NCBI GenBank assembly: GCA_040774885.1
Contig: JAXGTO010000008.1
Span: 4,400-68,399, forward strand
DNA length: 64,000 bases
Reading direction: 5' to 3'
Source of the DNA: JAXGTO01 sp040774885
GTDB lineage: Bacteria; Actinomycetota; Coriobacteriia; Coriobacteriales; Eggerthellaceae
The position numbers were made by a program, and so were the translations under genes. This document shows, piece by piece, positions 28,181 through 36,134 of the stretch. The notes beneath the pieces were generated by a model. The model was given only the letters and a program-made list of their open reading frames with translations. It was not told the DNA's origin and did no database searches. How positions within the stretch are numbered: the stretch's first letter is position 1; each line of letters begins with the position of its first letter.

Positions 28181-28370
28181 GCAAAAGTTCGCTTTCAAAA
28201 GCCCCGTAGAAGCAGACCTTGTTGCGAAACGGAAGGAAGGGTGTCCAGACCCACACCATCCGCGCCCGGCGTAGGAACCCGGCACCTCGCGCAAACTGCA
28301 CTTTTGGAAAACGACAACCTGCCTTGCAGCCGCAAGCCGCAGGGTGGGAACGCATGATGGAGGAACAAGA

Positions 28371-28805
28371 GTGAAGACGTATTACGCAAAGCCCAACGAA
28401 GTTGAGCGCGAATGGGTCTTGATCGATGCGGAAGACCAGATTCTGGGCCGCGTCGCCACCAAGGCCGCGCATATCCTCAAGGGCAAGCACAAGCCGACCT
28501 ATACGCCGCATGTTGACACGGGCGATTTCGTCGTCGTCATCAACGCCGACAAGATCCGTCTGTCCGGCATCAAGGCGTCCAGCAAGGAATACTACAGCCA
28601 CAGCGGTTATCCCGGTGGTCTGAAGTGCGAATCGTTCGAAGAGGCCATGGAAAAGCACCCCGAGCGCGTCATCGAGCACGCCGTCAAGGGCATGCTCCCC
28701 AAGAACACCTTGGGTCGCGCCATGGGCATGAAGCTCAAGGTGTACGCCGGTCCCGAACATCCGCATATGGCTCAGAAGCCCCGACAGATCAAGATGGAGG
28801 ATTAA
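28371..28805 (+). CDS. rplM: 50S ribosomal protein L13
   Basis: 144 residues, the family length. It shows the L13 order: KTYYAKPNEVEREWVLIDAE near the start, ILGRVATKAAHILKGKHKPTYTPH, DFVVVINADKIRLSG, HSGYPGG, AVKGMLPKNTLGRAM and LKVYAGPEHPH. L13 is an early-assembly protein of the 50S subunit. The start is GTG 28371, which has GGAGG at a 7-base spacing. An ATG at 28344 would add nine residues absent from the family and lies before the ribosome site. rpsI begins 3 bp after the stop, the usual rplM-rpsI pair. Confidence 0.97.
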   Translation: MKTYYAKPNEVEREWVLIDAEDQILGRVATKAAHILKGKHKPTYTPHVDTGDFVVVINADKIRLSGIKASSKEYYSHSGYPGGLKCESFEEAMEKHPERVIEHAVKGMLPKNTLGRAMGMKLKVYAGPEHPHMAQKPRQIKMED

Positions 28806-28808
28806 CCC

Positions 28809-29201
28809 ATGGCAGGTGAAGCTATCTATTACGGCACCGGCCGTCGCAAGAATGCGGTTGCCCGCGTGCGCATCGTTCCCGGCAGCGGCAAGATCACGGT
28901 CAACGGCCGCGAAGCCGCCCAGTTTTTCGGCCGTCAGGCACTGGTCGATTACGCCACCACGCCTTTCAAGGTCACCGATACCACCGGTCATTTCGACGTC
29001 ATCGCCACGTGCAACGGCGGCGGCGTGTCCGGCCAGGCCGGTGCTCTGCGCCACGGTATCGCCCGAGCCCTTCTTTCCGCCGGCGATTATCGCGCCGAGC
29101 TGAAGAAGGCCGGCTACCTCACGCGCGACAGCCGCATGGTCGAGCGCAAGAAGTACGGCTTGAAAAAGGCCCGCAAGCGTCCGCAGTTCAGCAAGCGCTA
29201 G
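28809..29201 (+). CDS. rpsI: 30S ribosomal protein S9
   Basis: 130 residues. It has the S9 signatures YYGTGRRKNAVARVRIVPGSGKITVNGR, GGGVSGQAGALRHGIARAL, and the basic tail DSRMVERKKYGLKKARKRPQFSKR, whose final Ser-Lys-Arg reaches the P-site tRNA anticodon loop. It lies 3 bp after rplM with GGAGG inside the rplM 3' end, so the two are translationally linked. It is followed immediately by a strong terminator. Confidence 0.98.
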   Translation: MAGEAIYYGTGRRKNAVARVRIVPGSGKITVNGREAAQFFGRQALVDYATTPFKVTDTTGHFDVIATCNGGGVSGQAGALRHGIARALLSAGDYRAELKKAGYLTRDSRMVERKKYGLKKARKRPQFSKR

Positions 29202-29207
29202 TGTTCA

Positions 29208-29240
29208 TTGCGCCGCCCGAGAGGGCGGCGCAATTGTTTT
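29208..29240 (+). terminator. Rho-independent terminator of rplM-rpsI
   Basis: An 11-bp stem TTGCGCCGCCC / GGGCGGCGCAA with a GAGA tetraloop, followed by TTGTTTT, starting 7 bp after the rpsI stop. Confidence 0.92.
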
Positions 29241-29270
29241 ATGCGCGGAAAACTGCCTGAAACAAAGAAG

Positions 29271-29353
29271 TCGTACGTTATAGGCATCGACGACGTACGA
29301 TGCCTGGGATTCTCGCGTATTCGCTTGACGTGGTAGGCAGGCATCCATATCGT
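29271..29353 (+). promoter_or_regulatory. glnA promoter with overlapping inverted repeats
   Basis: TTGACG (29325-29330), a 17-bp spacer and TATCGT (29348-29353) form the likely promoter. Upstream are two interlocked dyads: TCGTACGT (29271-29278) with ACGTACGA (29293-29300), and AGGCATCG (29282-29289) with CGATGCCT (29298-29305). A direct repeat, TTGACGTnGG at 29325 and TTGACGTAGG at 29354, flanks the -10. This density suggests nitrogen-responsive control, but no known GlnR or TnrA consensus is matched. Confidence 0.6.
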
Positions 29354-29390
29354 TTGACGTAGGCAAACCAACCAGACGGGAGTACCGCGC

Positions 29391-31484
29391 ATGGACTCGA
29401 TTTCCGAGATCTACGGTTCCATGGTCTTCAACGACCACACCATGAAGGAAAAGCTGCCCTCCGACATTTACAAGAAGCTGGCGCAGACCATCCAGGAAGG
29501 CAAGCCCATCGACCTGGAAGTGGCCAATGTTGTGGCGCATGCCATGAAGGAATGGGCCATCGATCTGGGGGCAACCCACTACACCCACTGGTTCCAGCCG
29601 CTCACGGGCATCACGTCCGAAAAGCACGACAGCTTCATGGAGCCCGTCGGCGACGGCCGCGCCATCACCAAGTTCAGCGGCAAGGAGCTCATCCAAGGCG
29701 AGCCCGATGCCTCCAGTTTCCCCTCGGGCGGGCTGCGCGCTACCTTCGAAGCACGCGGCTACACCGCTTGGGACCCCACCAGCTACGCCTTCATCAAAGA
29801 TGAGGTGCTCTGCATCCCCACGGCGTTTTGCAGCTATACCGGCGAAGCTCTGGACAAGAAGACTCCGCTGCTGCGTTCCATGAGCGCCATCGATGAGCAA
29901 GCCCAGCGCGTGCTCAAGTTCTTCGGCGAAGACGGCCATCGCGTGGTGACCACCGTCGGGTCCGAGCAGGAATACTTCCTCATCTCCGAAAAAGACTTCA
30001 CGCAGCGCCAAGACCTCAACCTCACCGGCCGCACGCTGTTCGGCGCCGACCCCTGCAAGGGCCAAGAGCTCGAAGAGCACTACTTCGGCGCCATCCGTCC
30101 CACGGTCAACGAGTTCATGAAGGAACTCGACACCGAGCTGTGGAAGCTCGGCGTTGCCGCAAAGACCAAGCACAACGAAGTGGCCCCTGCGCAGCATGAG
30201 CTGGCTCCCGTGTTCAGCAACTCCAACCGCGCCATCGATGAGAACCTCCTCACCATGGAAAAGATGCGCCTTTTGGCCAGTCATCATGGGCTGGTGTGCC
30301 TGCAGCACGAAAAGCCGTTCGAAGGCATCAACGGTTCCGGCAAGCACAACAACTGGTCCATTAGCTACGGCAAGACCAACCTGCTCGATCCGGGCGACAC
30401 CCCCATGGACAACCTGCGCTTCCTGGTGTTCCTCACCGGCGTCATCCAGGCCGTCGATGAATACCAAGAGCTCCTGCGCATGAGCGTGGCTTCCGCTGGC
30501 AACGACCACCGTCTGGGCGCCAATGAGGCTCCGCCCGCCATCATCTCCATCTTCCTCGGTGATGAACTGGGAGCCATCGTCGATGCGCTCATCAACGGCA
30601 ACCACTACACCAGCGCCAAGAAGGCCGTCATGGACCTGGGCGTCGACGTGCTGCCCAACTTCCTCAAGGACAACACCGACCGCAACCGCACCAGCCCCTT
30701 CGCCTTCACCGGCAACAAGTTCGAATTCCGCATGCCCGGTTCCTCGGTCAATCTTTCCGACTGCAACATGGTCCTCAACACGGCCATGGCCAAGAGCCTC
30801 AAAGAATTCGCCGACGAAATGGCCGGTCTCAAGGGCGCCAAGTTCGAAGAAGCCGCGCTGGCCTACCTCAAAAAGACCCTCACCGATCACCAGCGCATCA
30901 TCTTCAACGGCAACGGCTATGCCGAAGAATGGGAAAAGGAAGCCGTCAAGCGCGGCCTTGCCAACCATCGCAACACCGCCGAGGCGCTGCCCTGCTTCGT
31001 CGAGCCCAAGTCCATCGCGCTGTTCGAAGAATTCGGCGTGCTCACCGAGCTCGAGGTCCGCAGCCGCTATGAAGTGAAGCTCGACAAGTACACCAAGCTG
31101 CTCAACATCGAAGCCAACGTCATGGAACGCATGGTGCATCGCAGCTACCTGCCCGCCGTCGACGAATACGCCGCCGACGTTGCCAGCCAAATTGCCACCG
31201 TCAAAGCCGTCATGGCCACTGCCGACCAGAAGTACCAGGAAACGCACCTCAGCCATATCCTCGAAGGCGTCCAAGCCACCTGCAAAGCCCTCGATAAGCT
31301 CGAGGTCGAGCACAAGAAGGCCGAGGCCATCGTCGATGACAACCAGAAGCAAGCCGACTACTACGCCAAAAAAGTCATTCCTGCCATGGAAAAGCTCCGT
31401 GCCGAAGTCGACAGCCTCGAACTCAAGACCAGCGAAGACTATTGGCCGGTGCCCAGCTACAACGACATGCTCTTCTACGCGTAG
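29391..31484 (+). CDS. glnA: Glutamine synthetase type III (GlnN)
   Basis: 697 residues, the length of GSIII rather than the roughly 450 of GSI. The order fits: an N-terminal GSIII-specific domain with THYTHWFQPLTG, KHDSF near residue 80, FPSGGLRATFEARGYTAWDPTS, SEQEYFLI (metal-binding Glu), the MAEVAP-like stretch KTKHNEVAPAQHELAPVFS, NGSGKHNNWS (ATP/glutamate site), and a GSIII C-terminal helical domain (from about 560) with ALDKLEVEHKKAEAIVDDNQKQADYYAKKVIPAM. It makes glutamine from glutamate, ammonia and ATP and forms dodecamers by family. ATG 29391 follows CGGGAG. Its stop codon is inside the left arm of a long quasi-palindrome. Confidence 0.95.
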   Translation: MDSISEIYGSMVFNDHTMKEKLPSDIYKKLAQTIQEGKPIDLEVANVVAHAMKEWAIDLGATHYTHWFQPLTGITSEKHDSFMEPVGDGRAITKFSGKELIQGEPDASSFPSGGLRATFEARGYTAWDPTSYAFIKDEVLCIPTAFCSYTGEALDKKTPLLRSMSAIDEQAQRVLKFFGEDGHRVVTTVGSEQEYFLISEKDFTQRQDLNLTGRTLFGADPCKGQELEEHYFGAIRPTVNEFMKELDTELWKLGVAAKTKHNEVAPAQHELAPVFSNSNRAIDENLLTMEKMRLLASHHGLVCLQHEKPFEGINGSGKHNNWSISYGKTNLLDPGDTPMDNLRFLVFLTGVIQAVDEYQELLRMSVASAGNDHRLGANEAPPAIISIFLGDELGAIVDALINGNHYTSAKKAVMDLGVDVLPNFLKDNTDRNRTSPFAFTGNKFEFRMPGSSVNLSDCNMVLNTAMAKSLKEFADEMAGLKGAKFEEAALAYLKKTLTDHQRIIFNGNGYAEEWEKEAVKRGLANHRNTAEALPCFVEPKSIALFEEFGVLTELEVRSRYEVKLDKYTKLLNIEANVMERMVHRSYLPAVDEYAADVASQIATVKAVMATADQKYQETHLSHILEGVQATCKALDKLEVEHKKAEAIVDDNQKQADYYAKKVIPAMEKLRAEVDSLELKTSEDYWPVPSYNDMLFYA

Positions 31485-31583
31485 CGGATTTCTCGCGGGC
31501 GCTCCGCTCCTTCCTCCTCGCTTACGTAGCGCTAGTACGCTACGCTCGTCGGGCGGAGCGGGGCACTCCGCGAGAAAACCGCT
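31481..31583. repeat. Quasi-palindromic repeat, copy 1 (includes glnA stop)
   Basis: An imperfect stem about 100 bp long. GTAGCGGaTTTCTCGCGG next to the glnA stop pairs with CCGCGAGAAAaCCGCTAC near 31566-31583. The 33-bp core (31520-31552) reads GCTTACGTAGCG...AGTACGCTACG and folds on itself. It could act as a large terminator for glnA, though no T-run follows. Confidence 0.75.
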
Positions 31584-31589
31584 ACCAAG

Positions 31590-31698
31590 CTGAGAGGTAT
31601 TCTAAGCGGCGTCTGGACGAGGAACGGCGGGCTTACGTAGCGTCAGTACGCTACGCCCGCCGTTTCTCGTCCATCCATCCGCTTAGAATGCCTCTCAG
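31590..31698. repeat. Quasi-palindromic repeat, copy 2
   Basis: A 109-bp inverted repeat. Outer 20-bp arms (31590-31609 and 31679-31698) match at 19 of 20 positions. Inner arms TGGACGAG...AACGGCGGGC and GCCCGCCGTT...CTCGTCCA close around the same core (31631-31663, CGTAGCG-N6-CGCTACG). It shares the core with copy 1, but its outer arms are unrelated in sequence while still self-complementary. Confidence 0.85.
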
Positions 31699-31739
31699 GA
31701 CTCGGCGGGGCTCGCGCGGCGTCCCGCGACTCACCGCGG

Positions 31740-31772
31740 GCTTACGTAGCGGCAGTACGCTGTGCCCGTCGT
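31740..31772. repeat. Quasi-palindromic repeat core, copy 3 (degenerate)
   Basis: The third copy of the core (GCTTACGTAGCGGC...GTACGCTGTGCCCGTCG) has lost pairing in one arm and lacks long complementary flanks. The three cores are spaced 111 and 109 bp. The rest of the glnA-ilvE gap (to 31941) holds only a TACAAT -10-like hexamer (31878-31883) for ilvE. Confidence 0.75.
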
Positions 31773-31941
31773 TTCTCGTCCACCTTGGCCCCGTGGCGCT
31801 TTGGCGCTGCGGGGTTTCCGTTTTCGCAAGGTGTGTGCACTTGAGCGAAAAGCCCTGTTCACTTTAGTTGCTTGGAGTACAATGTTCCACATTATCGAAT
31901 AGCCGCACAGAGTGCGCGCAAGCTCGAAGGAGATGGCCTCA

Positions 31942-32862
31942 ATGGCAATGCAAGAAGTCGACTACATCTGGAAAAACGGAGAGATGGTTCCCTGGGCGGA
32001 ATGCACCACGCACGTGCTTTCCCACTCTCTGCATTACGGGTCGGCAGTTTTCGAAGGTGCCCGCTGCTACCACAATGAAGACACCGACAAAAGCTACGTT
32101 TTCCGTCTGCAAGACCATATGGATCGCCTGTTGCGCAGCTGCAAGATTGCCATGATCGATTGCCCCTATACCGCCGATGAACTGGTGCAGGCAACGCTCG
32201 ACGTCATCCACGCCAACAAGCTCAAGAGCTGCTACATCCGCCCGCTGGTTTATCGCGGATACGGCCAGATGGGCGTCGACCCCACGGGTGCTCCGGTCGA
32301 TGTGATCATCGCCGTGTGGCCTTGGGGGGCCTACTTGGGCGAAGACGCGCTGCAAAAGGGCATCAACCTGGGCGTTTCAAGCTGGCGCCAGCGTTCCATC
32401 AACGCCATTCCGCCTGCGGTCAAGAGCTCCGCAAGCTATATGAATTCCATCCTGGCCAAACTCGAGGCCAAGGCCCACGGATACGAAGAAGCCGTTCTGC
32501 TCAACGAACAGGGCTATGTGTGCGAAGGCACGGGCGAAAACCTGTTCTGCGTGCGCGACGGTGTGCTCATGACACCGCCCATCAGCGACGGCCTGCTGGA
32601 AGGCATCACGCGTGAAACCGTGATGATTCTGGCCGACGACATGGACATCCCCGTGGACGAATGCAGCATGACCCGCAGCGACCTGTACGTGGCCGATGAG
32701 GTATTCATGACCGGATCCGCCGCCGAGCTCACCCCGGTTGGTGCTGTGGACGACCGTTCCACCGGTGGCCGCGGTCCCATCACCAAGCAGCTGCAGGATC
32801 GCTTCTTCGACATGGTCAACGGCAAGGTCGAAGACTACGCCGATTGGCTCACCGAAATCTAG
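31942..32862 (+). CDS. ilvE: Branched-chain amino acid aminotransferase
   Basis: 306 residues, a fold-type IV PLP enzyme that exchanges amino groups between glutamate and branched-chain 2-oxo acids. It shows YIWKNGEMVPWAE, HSLHYGSAVFEGARCY (the IlvE signature), RSCKIAMIDCPYT, KSCYIRPLVYRGYGQMGVDP, SWRQRSINAIPPAVKSSASYMNSILAKLEA with the catalytic Lys in PAVKSS, and EGTGENLF plus the glycine loop TGSAAELTPV. Starts at 31933, 31942 and 31948 are in frame. GAAGGAG at 31926-31932 abuts 31933 and fits 31942 best. It is the first gene of a four-gene unit; cimA starts 6 bp after its stop, giving the last and first steps of isoleucine synthesis together. Confidence 0.95.
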   Translation: MAMQEVDYIWKNGEMVPWAECTTHVLSHSLHYGSAVFEGARCYHNEDTDKSYVFRLQDHMDRLLRSCKIAMIDCPYTADELVQATLDVIHANKLKSCYIRPLVYRGYGQMGVDPTGAPVDVIIAVWPWGAYLGEDALQKGINLGVSSWRQRSINAIPPAVKSSASYMNSILAKLEAKAHGYEEAVLLNEQGYVCEGTGENLFCVRDGVLMTPPISDGLLEGITRETVMILADDMDIPVDECSMTRSDLYVADEVFMTGSAAELTPVGAVDDRSTGGRGPITKQLQDRFFDMVNGKVEDYADWLTEI

Positions 32863-32868
32863 GAATCC

Positions 32869-34455
32869 ATGGCCGACCGCGTATTGACATACGACTGCAC
32901 GCTGCGCGATGGCGAACAGGGGCAGGGTGTGTCGCTGTCGCTGGAAGACAAGCTGCGCATCGTCGGGAGGCTCGACGCCTTCGGTATCGATTATGTCGAA
33001 GGCGGCTTCCCTGCCTCCAATCCCAAAGACATCGCCTTCTTCCAGCAGGTTACGGCGTTGCCGCTCAAGCATGCCAAGATAGCGGCATTCGGTTCGACCT
33101 GCCGCAAAGGTGTTGCGGCGGCAGAAGACGAAGGCCTGGCCGACATCATCTCCAGCGGAGCCCCGGTGGCCACCATCGTGGGCAAGGCATGGGATGCTCA
33201 GGTTGAGCTCGCCCTGCAGACCACACTCGTTGAGAACTTGCGCATGGTGTCCGATTCGGTTGCGCATCTCAAGGCAGCCGGCTTGGAGGTGATCTTCGAC
33301 GCCGAGCACTTCTTCGACGGCTACGACAGCAATGCCTCCTATGCCCTGGCTGTGGTGAAGGCTGCGGCCGACGCCGGTGCAGACAGCATCGACTTGTGCG
33401 AAACCAACGGCGGCAAGTTGCCGTTCCAAGTGGAAGAGATCACCGCCGCCGTGGTGGCCCATCTTCCCGGTTGCCGCATCGGCATCCATTGCCACAACGA
33501 CAGCGGATGCGCGGTGGCCAACACGTTGGCCGCGGTGCGTGCCGGCAGCCGCCAGGTGCAGGGCACCATCAATGGCTACGGCGAGCGCGTAGGCAACGCC
33601 GATTTGATTTGCATCATCGCCGACCTGCAGCTCAAGATGGGCTGGCAGATGGTCCCGGACCTCACGCAGCTGACCTCAGTGGCCCAGTTCGTGGCCGAAA
33701 CGGCCAATCGCACCCTGCACGCCAGCACCCCGTATGTGGGAACGAGCGCATTCGCCCACAAAGGCGGGCTCCATGCCAGCGCGCAGGCGCGCATGCCGCA
33801 GGCTTACGAGCATGCCGATCCTGCCAGCGTGGGCAACCACACCCGTGTGCTGGTGAGCGAACTGGCCGGGCGCGCCTCCCTGGTTGCCAAAGCGGCTTCC
33901 TTGGATATCGACTTGTCGGATAAGCCCCAGGCTGCCAAGGAGATTCTGGAAGACATCAAGCGCCGCGAGGCATTGGGCTATTCCTATGAAGTAGCCGATG
34001 GGTCGCTTGCGCTGCTCATTCACAAGCACCTGGGCGCTTACAAGCCGCATTTCACCCTGGAAAGCTTCCGCGTCATCGTCGACGACCATGAAGACACGGG
34101 CCCGTGGGCCAAAGACGCCGCCAGTGAAGCCACCATCAAAATCCACGTGGGCGAAGAGCGCTTCGTCGCCACGGGGGAGGGCGCCGGCCCGGTGGGTGCG
34201 CTCGACAATGCCTTGCGCATGGCCATCCGGTCGTCGTATCCGGCGGTCGACGGCACCGAGCTCACCGACTTCAAGGTGCGCATCCTGGACGAAAACGTGG
34301 GCACTGACGCCATCACGCGCGTATCAATCACCAGCAGCGACGGTACGGGCAGCTGGGGCACGGTGGGCGTGAGCGAGAATATCATCGAAGCCTCGTGGAA
34401 CGCCTTGGTCGATTCCATCGAGTACGGACTGCTGAGAATGGAACAGAGCCGATGA
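32869..34455 (+). CDS. cimA: (R)-citramalate synthase
   Basis: 528 residues, an alpha-isopropylmalate synthase-type TIM barrel. YDCTLRDGEQGQGVSLSLEDKLRI carries the metal/catalytic RDGEQ. Other features are DAEHFFDGY, DLCETNGGKLP, the metal-binding HCHNDSGCAVANTLAAVRAGSRQVQGTINGYGERVGNADL, and HKGGLHASA. The C-terminal LeuA-dimer regulatory domain is at about 390-528. FGSTCRKG and DxEHFFDG, with ETNGG rather than the leucine-type residues, follow the citramalate synthase (TIGR00977-type) pattern. It condenses pyruvate and acetyl-CoA to start threonine-independent isoleucine synthesis. A leucine-type enzyme cannot be wholly excluded without an alignment. The stop overlaps the next start (ATGA). 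Confidence 0.9.
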   Translation: MADRVLTYDCTLRDGEQGQGVSLSLEDKLRIVGRLDAFGIDYVEGGFPASNPKDIAFFQQVTALPLKHAKIAAFGSTCRKGVAAAEDEGLADIISSGAPVATIVGKAWDAQVELALQTTLVENLRMVSDSVAHLKAAGLEVIFDAEHFFDGYDSNASYALAVVKAAADAGADSIDLCETNGGKLPFQVEEITAAVVAHLPGCRIGIHCHNDSGCAVANTLAAVRAGSRQVQGTINGYGERVGNADLICIIADLQLKMGWQMVPDLTQLTSVAQFVAETANRTLHASTPYVGTSAFAHKGGLHASAQARMPQAYEHADPASVGNHTRVLVSELAGRASLVAKAASLDIDLSDKPQAAKEILEDIKRREALGYSYEVADGSLALLIHKHLGAYKPHFTLESFRVIVDDHEDTGPWAKDAASEATIKIHVGEERFVATGEGAGPVGALDNALRMAIRSSYPAVDGTELTDFKVRILDENVGTDAITRVSITSSDGTGSWGTVGVSENIIEASWNALVDSIEYGLLRMEQSR

Positions 34456-34760
34456 ACGAGTTGAGAACCCCCGAAGTCGAAGACCTGCTTACCGTCATTG
34501 CCGGCGTGCATGAAAACGATGCGGCGTTCGCCCTGATGGAGGATCTCTTCACCATTCGCGAGATTCGCGAAACCAGCCAGCGTTTGGCGGTGGCCCGCAT
34601 GCTCGATGAAGGCAAGCCCTATGTGGCCATCGAACAGGCCACAGGAGCGTCGGCCACCACTATCGCACGCGTTTCCAAAGCGCTCAATTACGGCGAAGGC
34701 GGATACCGCGCGGCACTCGATATCTTGGAAGCAACGGATGGAAAGGACGAGGCCCGATGA
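34452..34760 (+). CDS. YerC/YecD family TrpR-related DNA-binding protein
   Basis: 102 residues. It is the TrpR-like helix bundle found in the YerC/YecD family: LRTPEVEDLLTVIAGV, DLFTIREIRETSQRLAVARMLDEGKPYVAIEQATGASATTIARVSKALNYGEGGY. The last part is a helix-turn-helix with the TTIARVSKAL recognition helix. Family members are transcription repressors of uncertain effector. The ATGA overlap with cimA (34452-34455) and with the next gene (34757-34760) means it is translated as part of the ilvE-cimA unit, so it may autoregulate that operon. That role is inference from position. Confidence 0.9.
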   Translation: MNELRTPEVEDLLTVIAGVHENDAAFALMEDLFTIREIRETSQRLAVARMLDEGKPYVAIEQATGASATTIARVSKALNYGEGGYRAALDILEATDGKDEAR

Positions 34761-35320
34761 AGCGTCTGCTTATCGTCGTCGATTATCAAAAAGATTTTGT
34801 CGATGGGTCGCTGGGGTTCCCTGGTGCCGAATCGATCGATGAAGCTATCGCCGCCAAAATCGATGCCTACCATCAGGCGGGCGATATGGTCATGTTCACC
34901 ATGGATACTCACACTCCCGCCTATCTGAACACGCAGGAGGGCAAGAACCTTCCCGTGGAACACTGCTTGGACGGGACGGATGGCTGGCGTCTCTACGGCA
35001 AGACGGGCAAAGCGCGGCTCGATCGCGACCAGGTGCTGCGCAAGCCGACGTTCGGATCCATCGAACTGGGCGAGCATCTGAAAAAGGCGTACGACGCCTC
35101 AGCCATCGAGGGCCTGCTGCCGTATACCAGCATCGAGTTGATCGGCCTGGTGTCGAACATCTGCGTGTTGTCGAATGCGGTCATCGTCAAAGCGGCTTGT
35201 CCGGAAGTGCCCGTGAGCGTCGATGCCGCCTGCACGGCCAGCCACGATGACAAGCTCAACGAAGAGACTCTCGACATCCTCGAAGGCCTCCAAATAGAAG
35301 TGACCAACCGCCCGCGCTAG
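34757..35320 (+). CDS. Isochorismatase/nicotinamidase-family cysteine hydrolase
   Basis: 187 residues. It has the cysteine-hydrolase triad: Asp in LIVVDYQKDFVDGSL, Lys in LRKPTFGSIEL and Cys in IGLVSNICVLSNAVIVKA, with the cis-peptide-type V-S-N before it. FTMDTHTPAYL sits where nicotinamidases bind zinc (DxH). The family hydrolyses amides such as nicotinamide or isochorismate-like ethers. The substrate is not deducible; NAD salvage is the most common role. It overlaps the preceding gene by ATGA and ends the four-gene unit at a hairpin. Confidence 0.88.
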   Translation: MKRLLIVVDYQKDFVDGSLGFPGAESIDEAIAAKIDAYHQAGDMVMFTMDTHTPAYLNTQEGKNLPVEHCLDGTDGWRLYGKTGKARLDRDQVLRKPTFGSIELGEHLKKAYDASAIEGLLPYTSIELIGLVSNICVLSNAVIVKAACPEVPVSVDAACTASHDDKLNEETLDILEGLQIEVTNRPR

Positions 35321-35339
35321 GCCTTGTGGGACAAGGCCT
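35319..35339. terminator. Hairpin between convergent genes
   Basis: AGGCCTTGT / ACAAGGCCT, a 9-bp stem with a 3-base loop, overlapping the stop of the cysteine hydrolase and lying 16 bp from the 3' end of the convergent NUDIX gene. No T-run. It may serve both directions. Confidence 0.5.
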
Positions 35340-35355
35340 GCGGAACGCGCCCGCC

Positions 35356-36000
35356 TCAGTCCGCATGACCGTAGCGGAGTTTGTTGTTGCTGAATGCTTC
35401 CAAAATCAGCTGGGCGCGGGTACCGATGGGCAGCGTGTTTTCTGCGAGGAACTGCGGTACCTCATCCATGGGCACGGTGAAGACCTCGATGTATTCCACG
35501 CTTTCGGGGCGTGTTCCCAGCGTCGGTTCGTTTTCCACGTGCACATAGACCGTCTGCACGCTTTCGGCGCTCATGCCTGCCGATGAATAGCCGGGCTGCG
35601 AAAGAGCCTTTACGTGGGTATTGCCCGATTCGTCGCGGCGCAGGGCGTATCCGGTCTCTTCGCGCAATTCGCGCGCGACAGTCGTTTCGATGGCTTCGCC
35701 TTCTTCCACCAAGCCGGCGGGAAAGGCGATGCACCAGCTGTTGAGCGGATAGCGGAATTCGCGGATGAGCACCAGCCGGTCATCGGCGGTGCGGGGCACG
35801 ATGCACACGGCGTCGGCCATCTGGGCATGCGCGGGGTGCTGGGCGTTGCCTTCCAGCTCGGCGCGATAGTCATCGATGTTTTTGCGCGAAACGCTTTCGT
35901 AGGGGAACAGCTTGCCGTCGGGAAGCCGGTACGTCAGCACGTACTTCTTGATCCAGCCGTCGCTTACCTGTTCGATGTCAACGAGTTCGGGTGATTCCAT
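35356..36000 (-). CDS. NUDIX hydrolase (ADP-ribose pyrophosphatase type)
   Basis: 214 residues. The Nudix box is complete at 96-118: G96-x5-E102-x7-R110-E111-L-x-E114-E115-x-G117, which holds the catalytic Mg2+. VCIVPRTADDRLVLIREFRYPLNSWCIAFPAGLVEEGE before the box is typical of ADP-ribose pyrophosphatases, which cleave ADP-ribose to AMP and ribose 5-phosphate. The N-terminal 50 residues (VLTYRLPDGKLFPYESVSRK) form the usual beta-sheet dimer domain. The substrate is inferred. ATG 36000 is preceded by GGAGGTGCGCG. It is a single gene, convergent with the ilvE unit. Confidence 0.88.
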   Translation of the reverse strand: MESPELVDIEQVSDGWIKKYVLTYRLPDGKLFPYESVSRKNIDDYRAELEGNAQHPAHAQMADAVCIVPRTADDRLVLIREFRYPLNSWCIAFPAGLVEEGEAIETTVARELREETGYALRRDESGNTHVKALSQPGYSSAGMSAESVQTVYVHVENEPTLGTRPESVEYIEVFTVPMDEVPQFLAENTLPIGTRAQLILEAFSNNKLRYGHAD

Positions 36001-36052
36001 CGCGCACCTCCGTCGGTTGCCTCCTTCGATGATAGCCCATTGCGTATGACAT

Positions 36053-36087
36053 GACGAAGGCGGCCCGATAATCGGACCGCCTTCGTC
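36053..36087 (-). terminator. Long hairpin after hsp20
   Basis: GACGAAGGCGG / CCGCCTTCGTC (11 bp) encloses CCGAT / ATCGG (5 bp) with single-base bulges. It lies between the hsp20 stop (36135) and the NUDIX start (36000), so it most likely ends hsp20 transcription. There is no T-run. Confidence 0.6.
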
Positions 36088-36134
36088 GGAGGAGGAGAAA
36101 GGGGGAGGGAGGATTCCCCCGCGAGTTGGTTGGA

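Noticed and set aside
29205..31352. A 715-codon minus-strand open frame opposite glnA
   Set aside because: Mirror image of GSIII codons; glnA is certain and fully explains the region.
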